Part shown: in pieces, positions 17,835 to 27,152 of the stretch
How positions within the stretch are numbered: position 1 is the first letter of the stretch
Layout of the letters: every line of letters begins with the position of its first letter
Source of the DNA: Gemmatimonadota bacterium
GTDB lineage: Bacteria > Gemmatimonadota > Gemmatimonadetes > Gemmatimonadales > Gemmatimonadaceae
Length of the DNA: 64,000 nt
Assembly (NCBI GenBank): GCA_014192065.1
Contig: BJHH01000001.1
Span: forward strand, 558,001-622,000
Reading direction: 5' to 3'
Notes under the pieces: model-generated
What the model saw: only the letters and a program-made list of their open reading frames with translations
Databases searched by the model: none
Told to the model about the DNA's origin: nothing
Translations under genes and position numbers: made by a program

Positions 17835-20774
17835 ATGAACCGCAGTTGGAAATGGTCGGCCCTCGCGCTGTTCGTCGCCCCGGCATCGTTCCAGGGGCCG
17901 AAGACCGTGAGCGTCACGGTCAACGAAGGCACCTCGATGGCGGTCGCCGTCGCACCAGGCGGACGCACGCTCGCGATTGACTTGCAGGGCGGGATCTGGA
18001 CGCTGCCCGCTACCGGCGGCACCGCGAAGCGGGTGACGGACGAATACAACGACGCGCGCCAGCCGGCCTGGTCGCCCGACGGAAAGTCGATCGCCTTTCA
18101 GGGGTTTCGGGACGGCGGCTACGATATTTGGGCCGTCGCGCCCGATGGAACCGGCCAGCGCCAGCTCACGTGGGGTCCGTACGACGACCGCGAGCCCGCC
18201 TGGTCCCACGACGGCACAAAGCTCGCCTTCTCGTCTGACCGCGGTGACGCGGGCAACTACAACATCTGGGTGCTCGACGTCGCATCCGGCGCGATCACGC
18301 AGGTCACGACGGACCGATCCGACGAGTACATGCCCACCTGGGGTCCCGGTGATCGTGAACTCGCGTACATCGCCACACGGAGCGGTGGACAGGGCGTCTA
18401 TGCCGCGTCGCTCACCGGCGCGAACGAACACCAGGTGGCGACCGCGGCGGCGCGCGCCGACGCGCCGTCGTGGAGCCCCGGTGGTGCGCTCGTCTACCAC
18501 TCGCTTAGCGGCACCTCGAGTCAGCTTGAGCTCGAGGGCAAGCCCATCAGCGGCGACGAGAACGTCTTTGCGTTCCGCGTGTCGTGGGTTTCGCCGACCG
18601 AGTTCTACTACGTATCGGATGGCAAGATCCGGAAGCGTTCCACGACGGGTGGCGACGCGCAGACGGTCGAGTTCTCGGCCACGTTCACCGTGACGCCGGC
18701 GCGATACGCGAAACGCCTGCGTGACTTCAACTCGACGGCGCCGCGAGCAGTGAAGGGGATCGTTCGCCCCGCGATCTCACCTGACGGCAAGCAGGTCGCG
18801 TTTGCCGCGCTCGGTGACATCTACGCGTTGCCTGTGGGCGCTTCGGGCGGCAAACCGCAAAACCTCACAAACGATCGCTACTTCGATACCGATCCGGCCT
18901 GGTCGCCCGATGGTGCGCAGCTCGCGTGGGCATCGGATCGTGGGGGACGCCTGAACCAGATCTGGCTTCGTGACATGAAGTCGGCCGCCGTGCGCCAGCT
19001 CACGTCGATCACGACCTCGGCGCTTGGCCCCAGCTGGTCACCCGATGGAACGCGGATCGCCTTTCTCGACGTGGACGGCATCTGGGGGCGTGCGACGCCG
19101 TCGGTAGTGGACGTCGCCACCGGAACGGTCACCAAGCTGCATGCACCAATCTTTGCCCCGGGCAACCCCACCTGGTCGGCCGATGGCAAGCGGATCGCGA
19201 TGGCGGTGCTGGCGCCGTATTCGGCGCGTTTCCGCGAGGGCACGAACCAGGTGCTCACTTTTTCCTCATCCGCCGGCGACGCACAAAGCGCCGACGTCTG
19301 GTTCACGCCAGTCAAGCACCTCTCGATCGATTCGCGCGTGGGCGCAGGCCCATCGTGGTCGCCTGACGGCACACGCATGGCGCTGATTTACGAAGGGCTG
19401 CTTACGCTGATGACCGTTGGTGCAGATGGCGCGCCGCTTGGTCCTCCGCGCCGTCTCACGAGCGAGATGGCCCATTCGCCAAGCTGGACGGCGGACGGCA
19501 GGCAGATCCTCTATCAGTCGATGGACAAACTGCGCCTGCTCGACGTCGAGCGCGGTGCCACGCGCGACGTGCCGCTCGATCTCCGCTATACGCCGGCCAT
19601 TCCGACCGGTCAGACGGTCGTGCACGCCGGGCAGCTCGTGGACGGCAAGAGCGATAAGCTCCGTGCCGATATGGACATCGTCGTGGTCGGCAATCGCATC
19701 AAGTCCGTGGCGCCGCACACCGCGGCCGCGCACGCTAGTGCGAAAGTGGTTGACGCTACGGGCCTGACCGTGATGCCTGGACTCATCGAGTACCACTCGC
19801 ACCTGCAGAAGGATTTCGGCAGCGCGGCCGGCCGGGCCTACCTCGCGTTCGGCATCACGACGGTGCGGAGCCCTGGCGGGTCGCCGTACGAAGCGGTCGA
19901 GTATCGGGAGTCGGCCGAAGCGGGCGTGCGCCCGAGCCCGCGGATCTACTCGACCGGCTATCTGATGGAGTGGAACCGTGTCTACTACAACATGGCCGTG
20001 GCGGTGTCGTCGAACGCCCACCTCGAACTCGAGTTGCAGCGCGCGAAAGTTCTCCAGCACGATCTGATCAAGAGCTACGTCCGCATGCCCGACATCCAGC
20101 AGAAACGGATCATCGAGTTCGCGCACGCCGCGGGGATTCCCGTCTCCTCGCACGAGGTGTTTCCCTCGACGCTTTCGGGCATCGATGCGACCGAGCATGT
20201 GGGCGCCACGTCCCGCCGCGGTTATTCGCCCAAGCAGGCCACACTGCAGAAGACCTATTCTGACGTGATCAAGCTCTTTGCCGCGGCAGAGATGCCGCTC
20301 ACGCCGACCTTTGCGCTCGGTAGCGGGGCGTTGCGTCGACTGGGTGAGATGGATCCGACTTTTCGCACCGATGCGCGGTTCGGCATCTACCCTGAGTGGC
20401 TCGCGACGCAGGCCGGTAGCGCTGCCGGCGGAAGGGGCGAACCAAACAATGCGTACCAATTCGCGATGGGGCTCATGCGTGCCGGCACGACAGTGCTCGC
20501 CGGTACCGATACACCAAACGCCGCGAACCTGCATGGCGAGCTGTTGACCTTTGTCACGGCTGGCATGACGCCGTTCCAGGCGCTGCAGTCTGCAACCGTC
20601 AATCCTGCGCGGATGCTCGGCCTCGAGGCCGGCAGCATCGAAGCGGGCAAGCTCGCTGACCTCATCGTGGTGAGCGGTAATCCGCTCGCCGACATTTCCG
20701 CCACGAAGAACGTCAAGCAGGTTATGGCCAATGGGCGCGTCTGGGCCGTGGCCGATCTGATCAAGTCTCCGTGA
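17835..20774 (+). CDS. Exported TolB-like beta-propeller/amidohydrolase fusion
   Basis: The 979-residue protein has a hydrophobic N-terminal segment (about 6-20) that can act as a signal, then a WD40/PD40 TolB-type propeller (about 45-610) built of repeated PAWSPDGKSIAF-like units. A C-terminal amidohydrolase (about 620-979) follows, with the metal motif YHSHLQ (about 653-658), SSHEVFPS, LAGTDTPN and the closing GLEAGSIEAGKLADLIVVSGNPL. The amidohydrolase superfamily hydrolyses amide-type bonds with one or two metals; here the propeller probably docks substrate or cell wall. The architecture is known in Acidobacteriota and Gemmatimonadota, with unknown substrate. The ATG at 17835 places the signal at the N-terminus. 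Confidence 0.85.
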   Translation: MNRSWKWSALALFVAPASFQGPKTVSVTVNEGTSMAVAVAPGGRTLAIDLQGGIWTLPATGGTAKRVTDEYNDARQPAWSPDGKSIAFQGFRDGGYDIWAVAPDGTGQRQLTWGPYDDREPAWSHDGTKLAFSSDRGDAGNYNIWVLDVASGAITQVTTDRSDEYMPTWGPGDRELAYIATRSGGQGVYAASLTGANEHQVATAAARADAPSWSPGGALVYHSLSGTSSQLELEGKPISGDENVFAFRVSWVSPTEFYYVSDGKIRKRSTTGGDAQTVEFSATFTVTPARYAKRLRDFNSTAPRAVKGIVRPAISPDGKQVAFAALGDIYALPVGASGGKPQNLTNDRYFDTDPAWSPDGAQLAWASDRGGRLNQIWLRDMKSAAVRQLTSITTSALGPSWSPDGTRIAFLDVDGIWGRATPSVVDVATGTVTKLHAPIFAPGNPTWSADGKRIAMAVLAPYSARFREGTNQVLTFSSSAGDAQSADVWFTPVKHLSIDSRVGAGPSWSPDGTRMALIYEGLLTLMTVGADGAPLGPPRRLTSEMAHSPSWTADGRQILYQSMDKLRLLDVERGATRDVPLDLRYTPAIPTGQTVVHAGQLVDGKSDKLRADMDIVVVGNRIKSVAPHTAAAHASAKVVDATGLTVMPGLIEYHSHLQKDFGSAAGRAYLAFGITTVRSPGGSPYEAVEYRESAEAGVRPSPRIYSTGYLMEWNRVYYNMAVAVSSNAHLELELQRAKVLQHDLIKSYVRMPDIQQKRIIEFAHAAGIPVSSHEVFPSTLSGIDATEHVGATSRRGYSPKQATLQKTYSDVIKLFAAAEMPLTPTFALGSGALRRLGEMDPTFRTDARFGIYPEWLATQAGSAAGGRGEPNNAYQFAMGLMRAGTTVLAGTDTPNAANLHGELLTFVTAGMTPFQALQSATVNPARMLGLEAGSIEAGKLADLIVVSGNPLADISATKNVKQVMANGRVWAVADLIKSP

Positions 20775-20811
20775 TAGGCGCAACCTCCGAATTCCACGGA
20801 CGGTGGGGGTG

Positions 20812-20820
20812 CCCCCCCCC
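20812..20820 (+). repeat. C9 homopolymer in the 271-bp gap before the first DUF1592 gene
   Basis: Nine cytosines follow GGGGGTG, so the segment can fold as a short G/C hairpin and may terminate the amidohydrolase gene. The rest of the gap holds a possible -10 box (TACATT at 20879-20884), a TTGACA at 20935 without a partner -10, and no recognisable gene. A tract this long could slip during replication. Confidence 0.5.
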
Positions 20821-21045
20821 GCTAGCCCGCCCAGGAGCATGTATGCGGCCCCCATATGGCGTTTCGGCAGCGATTCCCTACATTAGAGGCAACCGGGGTC
20901 GCCAGCGACTCCCGGGTTTGCCGCGTAAGACATCTTGACAGATGGGTTTAGCAGCGCAGTAGCCACGCACTATCGATCAGCAGTCCTCATGTGCCGGGCG
21001 CGCCTCTGGCGCGTCCTGAACGACACACAGCAGGGAGGAACGAGG

Positions 21046-23544
21046 ATGGCCCGTTCGGCAATCGTCGCAGGTGTGGTAGCGCTGGCGTTCACCGCCGGCT
21101 CGGCTACCGGCACTGGTGTCCCCGAGCATCGTGCTCCTGCGGCCCCACCGGCAGCGGCCGTCCCCGTCGTGCATCGTGGCCCAGAGGTCAAGTCTGCGGT
21201 TGGTGCGCGCGGCATCGAGATGAAGGCGCTCTCGGCTGTCGTCCAGCGTTACTGCCAGGGTTGCCACAGCGCCAAGAATCCACGCGGTAACGTGAGTCTC
21301 GAAGGCTATGCCGTCGATTCCGCATTCGAAAATATCGAAGTTACGGAAAAAGTGATCCGCAAGTTGCGGACGCAGATGATGCCGCCACCGACTTCTCGTA
21401 AGCCCGGCGGCGACACGCTCATGGCGCTCGCCGAGACGCTCGAACAGACCATCGATCGGGCGGCGAAGCCGAATCCTGGCAACCGGACGTTCCAGCGGCT
21501 GAACCGGCCAGAATACGAAGCGGCGGTGCGCGACCTGCTCGACGTTGAGTTCAAGGCCGCTGACTTTCTTCCGCTTGATACAAAGAGCGCGAACTTCGAC
21601 AACATTGCCGATGTGCAGATGTTGTCGCCGACGCTGCTCGAGGCGTACCTGAACGCCGCGGCCGCGGTCAGCCGCATAGCCCTTGGCGACAAGACCGCCC
21701 CGCCGATCCCGGTGACCTACCGTCAGTCGCCGTTTGTTTCGCAGCACCCGTGGGACCAAGTTCAGGGCGCCCCGTACGGCACGCGCGGTGGCATTGTCGA
21801 GACGCACACCTTTCCAGGCGATGGGTTGTATCGCTTCCGCGTGAACATCGGCGGCGGCGTCGGTACCAAGCTGGAGGACGTCGACATCTCGATCGAAGGC
21901 GCCCGCGTCGCACTGCTGCATTACGAAAAGGGCATTGAGCGCACGTTCGCCTCAGCCGACGCGCCGCAGGGCGCTGACTACATCTGGACTGAGCCGTTCG
22001 CCGTGAAGGCCGGCCAGCAGCGCATTTCGGCGGCATTCGTGCGTCGCAATGAGGGTCCGTATGAAGACCTCATCAAGCCGCATGACTGGTCTATGGCGAG
22101 CAACGGCAATGCCAGCGCTGGAACCACCGCGCCGCCGCACGTGGTCGAATTCAGCGTGATCGGGCCCGAGAAGGTCACCGGAATGTCTGACTCGCCAAGC
22201 CGCAAGATCGTCTTCTCGTGCCGCCCCAAGGCCAAGGCGCAGGAAGCGCTCTGCGCTCAGCAGATTGTGTCGCGGCTTGCGACGCGCGCCTATCGCCGGC
22301 CGCTCCGCAAGCATGACACCGACGCCCTCATGAAGTTCTACACCTCCGGGGCCAAGTCTGGCGGTTTCGAAGAGGGCGTTCGCACAGCGGTGCAGGCCAT
22401 GCTCGCCAGTCCGTACTTCATTTTCCGGTTTGAGAGCACACCGGCGAACCTGGTGGCCGGCAAGCAGTATTCGATCAGTGATGTCGAACTGGCTTCGCGG
22501 CTCTCGTTCTTCATCTGGGGGAGCATTCCCGACCAGCGGCTTCTCGCGCTCGCCACCGCCGGCACGCTCTCGCAGAAGCCGGTCCTCAACGCCGAAGTTC
22601 GTCGCATGCTGGCCGATCCCAAGGCGTCCGCTTTGGCTCCCCGGTTTGCGTCACAGTGGCTGCGCCTGCAGGATCTCGACAAGGTGCACCCCGACGCCTC
22701 GTTCTTTCCCGACTACGATCAGCAGCTCGCCAACGCGATGATCCGCGAAACCGAGATGTTCTTCACGGATGTGGTCCGCAACGACCGCCCCGTGCTCGAA
22801 CTGTTCACGGCCGACTGGACCTACGCCAACGAGCGGCTCGCCAAGCACTACGGCATCCCGAATATTGCCGGCACGCAGTTCCGTCGCGTGAGCTACCCAG
22901 ACAGCACGCGCCGCGGACTGCTCGGCCATGGCAGTATCCTCGTGCAGACGTCGTTTGCCAACCGCACGTCGCCGGTGTTGCGTGGCAAGTGGGTGATGGA
23001 AGTGCTGCTCAATAGCCCGCCGCCGCCGCCGCCGCCGGACGTCCCCGATCTCGAAGCCACGGTGGACGGCAAGGATGGGCGTCCGCTCACCACGCGTGAG
23101 CGCATGGAACTGCACCGCAAGAGCCCGATTTGCAGCGCGTGCCACGTCTACATGGATCCGATCGGACTCGCGCTCGACAACTTCGACGTGACCGGTAAGT
23201 GGCGGTTCCGCGAGAACGGTGCGGCGCTCGACACGCGTGGCCGCATGTACGACGGCCTCGACATCGCGACGCCGGCGGAGTTGCTGAAGTCGCTGATGTC
23301 ACGACCGGTTCCGCTGGTCCGGGCCTTCACGGAAAACCTGATGGCGTATTCCATGGGCCGCCGCGTCGAGGACTTCGACCAGCCGACCATCCGCTTGATC
23401 GTGCGCGACGCCGCGAAGAGCGGCTACAAGTTCTCGTCGTTCGTTACGGCAATTGTGAACACACCTGCGTTTCGCCGTCGCACGGCGGATCCGGTCAGTA
23501 GCACCGTTGGCAGCTCGCACGACTCGCCCACCACCCCGCGGTAG
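21046..23544 (+). CDS. Planctomycete-type cytochrome protein, DUF1592/DUF1588/DUF1585 family (cassette 1)
   Basis: The 832-residue protein has a signal peptide, then a class I cytochrome-like haem site CQGCH (about 69-73). The chain of DUF1587 (FQRLNRPEYEAAVRDLL), DUF1595, DUF1592 (LASRLSFFIWGSIPD), DUF1588 (RRGLLGHGSILVQTS, NSPPPPPPPDVPDLE) and DUF1585 domains follows, with a second haem-type site CSACH (about 695-699). Two CxxCH motifs imply a di-haem c-type protein outside the cytoplasm. The family is widespread in Planctomycetota, Verrucomicrobiota and Gemmatimonadota, always uncharacterised. The ATG at 21046 follows a GGGAGGA ribosome site; the frame runs 37 codons further up without a signal. 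It heads a three-gene cassette repeated in mirror image at 28495-34238. Confidence 0.88.
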   Translation: MARSAIVAGVVALAFTAGSATGTGVPEHRAPAAPPAAAVPVVHRGPEVKSAVGARGIEMKALSAVVQRYCQGCHSAKNPRGNVSLEGYAVDSAFENIEVTEKVIRKLRTQMMPPPTSRKPGGDTLMALAETLEQTIDRAAKPNPGNRTFQRLNRPEYEAAVRDLLDVEFKAADFLPLDTKSANFDNIADVQMLSPTLLEAYLNAAAAVSRIALGDKTAPPIPVTYRQSPFVSQHPWDQVQGAPYGTRGGIVETHTFPGDGLYRFRVNIGGGVGTKLEDVDISIEGARVALLHYEKGIERTFASADAPQGADYIWTEPFAVKAGQQRISAAFVRRNEGPYEDLIKPHDWSMASNGNASAGTTAPPHVVEFSVIGPEKVTGMSDSPSRKIVFSCRPKAKAQEALCAQQIVSRLATRAYRRPLRKHDTDALMKFYTSGAKSGGFEEGVRTAVQAMLASPYFIFRFESTPANLVAGKQYSISDVELASRLSFFIWGSIPDQRLLALATAGTLSQKPVLNAEVRRMLADPKASALAPRFASQWLRLQDLDKVHPDASFFPDYDQQLANAMIRETEMFFTDVVRNDRPVLELFTADWTYANERLAKHYGIPNIAGTQFRRVSYPDSTRRGLLGHGSILVQTSFANRTSPVLRGKWVMEVLLNSPPPPPPPDVPDLEATVDGKDGRPLTTRERMELHRKSPICSACHVYMDPIGLALDNFDVTGKWRFRENGAALDTRGRMYDGLDIATPAELLKSLMSRPVPLVRAFTENLMAYSMGRRVEDFDQPTIRLIVRDAAKSGYKFSSFVTAIVNTPAFRRRTADPVSSTVGSSHDSPTTPR

Positions 23545-23573
23545 CGCACTCTAGAGCCCAAGGAGCTCTCTCG

Positions 23574-24974
23574 ATGAATTTCCTGACTCGCAGCGCCATG
23601 CCCCGTCGCACCTTCCTCCATGGAATGGGCGCGACGATCGCGCTACCCTATCTCGACGCCATGGTGCCGGCGCTTGGCCGGTTCGGATCCGGAGCGGCAG
23701 CGTCCGCGGCCGCCGACAAGACGCGATTCATCGCGATCGAATCGGTGCACGGTGCGGCCGGCTCCAACGCATGGGGCGCCACCAAGCACCTCTGGTCGCC
23801 AGCCAAGGCGGGCCGTGAGTTCGAACTCATCGCTGACGGCGCCCTGCCAGCTCTCGAACCGTGGCGCAAGTATCTGACCATCGTCAGCAACACCGACACA
23901 CGTATGGCCGAGGCGTTCGAAGCGCCCGAGATCGGTGGCGACCACTTCAGGTCCAGCGCGGTGTTCCTGACGCAGTCGCACCCCAAGCAGACGAACGGTT
24001 CCGACCTCTACGTCGGCACCTCAATGGATCAGCTCATCGCCCGTCGCATCGCCGGCGATACAGCGATCCCGTCCATGCAGCTCTGCATTGAGAATCTCGA
24101 CCAAGCTGGCGGCTGCTACTACAACTACGCTTGCGCGTACACGGACACGGTCAGCTGGGCGAGTCCGAGCGAGCCCCTCCCGATGATCCGCAATCCGCGC
24201 ATCGCATTCGACCTGCTGTTCGGGGCGGGGACCTCGGGTGAGGATCGCATGTCGCGGCGCAACGCGAACAAGAGCATCCTCGATTGGATCGTCGGCGAGG
24301 TGAACGGGCTCAAGAAGGACCTCGGAGCTGCTGACCGCGAGCGCATCGAGAAGTACCTCGAAGACATCCGGGAACTCGAACGCCGCATCCAGGCTGTCGA
24401 GAAGCGAAACTCCACCGGCGATGTCCGCGCGATTCCTGAGGCGCCGATCGGCGTGCCGGACTCGTTCGAGGAACATGTCAAGATGATGTTTGATTTCCAG
24501 GTCCTCGCGTTGCAGTCGGACATGACGCGGGTGATTTCGTTCAAAACTGGCCGCGATGCCTCGAGCCGCGCGTTCCCGGAGAGCGGAACCACCAAGGGCT
24601 TCCACCCGGCATCGCACCACGGCGGGCGTGAGGCGGCGATCCTCGACTTCAACATGATCAATCGCTACCACGTGGCGATGTTGCCCTACTTCCTCGACAA
24701 GCTCAAGAACTCGCAGGAAGGCGATTCGAACCTGCTCGACAAGACGGTCATCATGTACGGCTCGCCCATGGGCGACCCGAATCTCCACAACCATCGCCGC
24801 TGCCCGCTCATGTTCCTTGGACACGGCAATGGCGCCCTCGAAGGCAACGTGCACCTCAAGGCGCCTGACGGCACGCCGATGGCCAATGTGTTCCTGTCGC
24901 TCATGCACAAGTTCGGCATGACCGATATGAAGAACTTCGGCGACTCCACCGGCGAATTCGCGCTCAGTCACTAG
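23574..24974 (+). CDS. Tat-exported DUF1552 protein (cassette 1)
   Basis: The 466-residue protein begins with a Tat motif (PRRTFLHGMGA, arginines 11-12) and a hydrophobic segment. The DUF1552 body includes ESVHGAAGSNAWGATKHLWSP (quoted in part), EIGGDHFRSSAVFL, IPSMQLCIE, FKTGRDASSRAFPESGT, HHGG and GSPMGDPNLHNHRRCPL. DUF1552 proteins are related in layout to the DUF1501 sulfatase-like group and are typically encoded next to a DUF1592 cytochrome; no activity is established. Tat export suggests folding or cofactor insertion before translocation. An AAGGAG site precedes the ATG, 29 bases after the DUF1592 stop. Likely partner: the cytochrome upstream. Confidence 0.88.
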   Translation: MNFLTRSAMPRRTFLHGMGATIALPYLDAMVPALGRFGSGAAASAAADKTRFIAIESVHGAAGSNAWGATKHLWSPAKAGREFELIADGALPALEPWRKYLTIVSNTDTRMAEAFEAPEIGGDHFRSSAVFLTQSHPKQTNGSDLYVGTSMDQLIARRIAGDTAIPSMQLCIENLDQAGGCYYNYACAYTDTVSWASPSEPLPMIRNPRIAFDLLFGAGTSGEDRMSRRNANKSILDWIVGEVNGLKKDLGAADRERIEKYLEDIRELERRIQAVEKRNSTGDVRAIPEAPIGVPDSFEEHVKMMFDFQVLALQSDMTRVISFKTGRDASSRAFPESGTTKGFHPASHHGGREAAILDFNMINRYHVAMLPYFLDKLKNSQEGDSNLLDKTVIMYGSPMGDPNLHNHRRCPLMFLGHGNGALEGNVHLKAPDGTPMANVFLSLMHKFGMTDMKNFGDSTGEFALSH

Positions 24975-24997
24975 CAGACAACAGGGAGGAGCGGTCG

Positions 24998-27079
24998 ATG
25001 TCCAAGCTTCGCATACGATTCCTCGCTGCCTGCGCCATTCCGGTGCTGGTTGCCGCCGCGTCGTTCGCGCCGGCAACACCGGCGGCGGACGCCGCCATGC
25101 GCGGCGATCTTGCCGCGCTCAAGGCGCTGGTGCTTCAGGGGGCCAACGTCAACACGCCGCAGGGCGACGGCATGACCGCCTTGCACTGGGCCGCCGATCG
25201 TGGCGATCTGGCGATGGTGAACCTGCTGCTGCAGTCCAAGGCCGGCGTGAAGGCCGTGACGCGGGTTGGCACGTATACTGCGCTACATATCGCCGCCAAG
25301 GGCGGCCACGGCGACGTGATCGCCGCGCTGCTCAAGGCAGGGGCAGACGCGAACGCACTCACGGAAACAGGCGCTGCGGCGCTGCATTTCGCCTCCGGAG
25401 CCGGTACGACTGACGGTGTGGCGGCGTTGCTCGACAAGGGCGCCGACCCGAATATGCGTGAGCGCGAGTGGGGCCAGACGCCGCTCGTCTTTGCGGCCTC
25501 AAACAATCGCCCGCAGACGATTACGCTGCTCATCAAGCGCGGCGCGGATCCGTCGATCAAGACCAAGATGGTGAACGTCAACGACGAAACGGCGCAGGAA
25601 CAGGCCGGGACGCGCGCACGCAACGAAGTGCTCATCGCTTTTGAACCGGAAAAGCACCGCGATTCGACCAAGCCGCCTACGGGCGGCGCCGACGTTCCCG
25701 TTGGTGCCATGGCGGGCCGAGGGGCCGCGGTGACCGGCGGCGTCACGCTCCGGATGCTCGGATTTGCAGCGATTGTCGGTGACACTCTGCCCGATCCCAA
25801 CGCGGCCGCCGCCGGCCGTGGCGGGCGCGGTGGCCCGCAGCCCAAGGGTCCGTTCACGACCAAACAGATCCAGACGGCGATCGAAGCAGGACGCAAGGTC
25901 CAGGCAACGGCGCTTGCGGCAAAGGGACCCGTCACCGAAGTCGTGGACACGATCAACGGTGGCGTCGCGGGCTTCGCGAATACGGTCGGCGGTATTGGCG
26001 GCCTCACACCACTCCATCATGCCGTGCGGCAGGGCAGCCTCGCGGCTGTCAACGCGCTGATCGACGGTGGCGCGAAGGTCAATACGCCGAATAGTGTGGA
26101 CAATACGACCCCGCTTCTTTTGGCCACGATCAACGGGCAGTTCGACGTGGCGATGCGGCTCATCGCGGCCGGGGCGGATCCGAATATCGCCGCCGGGTCG
26201 GGGCTGGCGCCGCTCTATGCAACGATCAACACGATGTGGGCGCCGCGGTCGCGGTTCCCCCAGCCGCAGGCAGTGCAGAACCAGCGCACGACGCACATCG
26301 AGCTGATGGAGGCGTTGCTCAAGGCAGGTGCCAAGGCCAACGTGCGCCTCACGTCGCAGTTTTGGTACTTCGCATACAACAATTGCGGCAATGCGAACTG
26401 CGGTCTTGAGAACATCGAGGGCACGACACCGTTCTGGCGCGCGGCCTACGGACTAGACGTTGAAGCGATGAAGCTGCTGATGAAGTTCGGCGCCGATCCG
26501 ACGCTTCCGTCCTTCCGTACCCCGGTGGCCGCTGGCCGCGGAGGTCGCGGAGGTCGTGGTGGCGGCGGCGCTGGTGGTGACAACCCTGATGATCCGGCAC
26601 CTGCAGCCGCGCGTGGCGGCGGTGGCGGACGTGGCATGCTGCCGGGTCCTGGGCAGCCAGCGATCGATCCGGCCATCGACTCGGCCTCCAAGGCCGTGCC
26701 GCCTGGGATCGGTGTCTTTGTCATTCACAGCGCCGCGGGCGTTGGCTATGGCAACGGATATGCGGGCAATGCCCATCGGCACGCTCCCGACGGTTGGATG
26801 GCGACGATGCGGTACGTGGTCGAGGTCCTGCACGCCGACGTGAATGCCCGTGACAACAACGGCTACACGGCGATGCACCATGCGGCCGCTCGTGGCGACA
26901 ACGAGATGATTCTGTATCTGGTGTCGAAGGGCGCTGACGTGAAGGCTGTGGCGCGGAATGGCCGCACGACAGTGGACATGGCGAACGGACCGGTGTCGCG
27001 CATCACGCCGATCCCGGAGACCATCGCGCTGCTCGTGAAGCTGGGCGGTATCAATACGCACCGCTGCGCATCGTGCTGA
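24998..27079 (+). CDS. Secreted ankyrin-repeat protein with C-terminal CxxC (cassette 1)
   Basis: The 693-residue protein has a signal peptide (about 1-30) and two blocks of ankyrin repeats (about 33-195 and 330-500, with a last pair near 610-680). They show standard units such as GMTALHWAADRGDLAMVNLLL. Gly/Arg-rich low-complexity linkers separate the blocks. A block with HRHAPDGW precedes the last repeats. The chain ends in THRCASC, leaving a CxxC pair at the extreme C-terminus; the second-cassette homologue ends in SHKCVSC. It may scaffold the DUF1592/DUF1552 pair outside the cytoplasm. A GGGAGGAG site precedes the ATG, 23 bases after the DUF1552 stop. Confidence 0.88.
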   Translation: MSKLRIRFLAACAIPVLVAAASFAPATPAADAAMRGDLAALKALVLQGANVNTPQGDGMTALHWAADRGDLAMVNLLLQSKAGVKAVTRVGTYTALHIAAKGGHGDVIAALLKAGADANALTETGAAALHFASGAGTTDGVAALLDKGADPNMREREWGQTPLVFAASNNRPQTITLLIKRGADPSIKTKMVNVNDETAQEQAGTRARNEVLIAFEPEKHRDSTKPPTGGADVPVGAMAGRGAAVTGGVTLRMLGFAAIVGDTLPDPNAAAAGRGGRGGPQPKGPFTTKQIQTAIEAGRKVQATALAAKGPVTEVVDTINGGVAGFANTVGGIGGLTPLHHAVRQGSLAAVNALIDGGAKVNTPNSVDNTTPLLLATINGQFDVAMRLIAAGADPNIAAGSGLAPLYATINTMWAPRSRFPQPQAVQNQRTTHIELMEALLKAGAKANVRLTSQFWYFAYNNCGNANCGLENIEGTTPFWRAAYGLDVEAMKLLMKFGADPTLPSFRTPVAAGRGGRGGRGGGGAGGDNPDDPAPAAARGGGGGRGMLPGPGQPAIDPAIDSASKAVPPGIGVFVIHSAAGVGYGNGYAGNAHRHAPDGWMATMRYVVEVLHADVNARDNNGYTAMHHAAARGDNEMILYLVSKGADVKAVARNGRTTVDMANGPVSRITPIPETIALLVKLGGINTHRCASC

Positions 27080-27113
27080 TTGGCTCGGCTAGCTGATCAA
27101 CTCTGACCGCTGA

Positions 27114-27146
27114 AACGGCCGCCGGCGCTCCACGCCGGCGGCCGTT
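27114..27146 (+). terminator. Strong hairpin terminator of cassette 1
   Basis: AACGGCCGCCGGC and GCCGGCGGCCGTT form a perfect 13-bp stem with a 7-base loop. It begins 35 bases after the ankyrin stop and ends six bases before the ATG of the next gene, so it occupies that gene's ribosome-binding region. No T tract follows. Confidence 0.75.
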
Positions 27147-27152
27147 CCGCAC

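Noticed and set aside
19266-20855. 529-residue open frame antisense to the amidohydrolase domain
   Set aside because: It is wholly covered by a recognisable gene on the other strand, is rich in Arg/His/Gly typical of GC-rich shadow frames, and shows no motif.
20935-20940. TTGACA as a -35 box for the first DUF1592 cassette
   Set aside because: No acceptable -10 hexamer lies 16-18 bases downstream.
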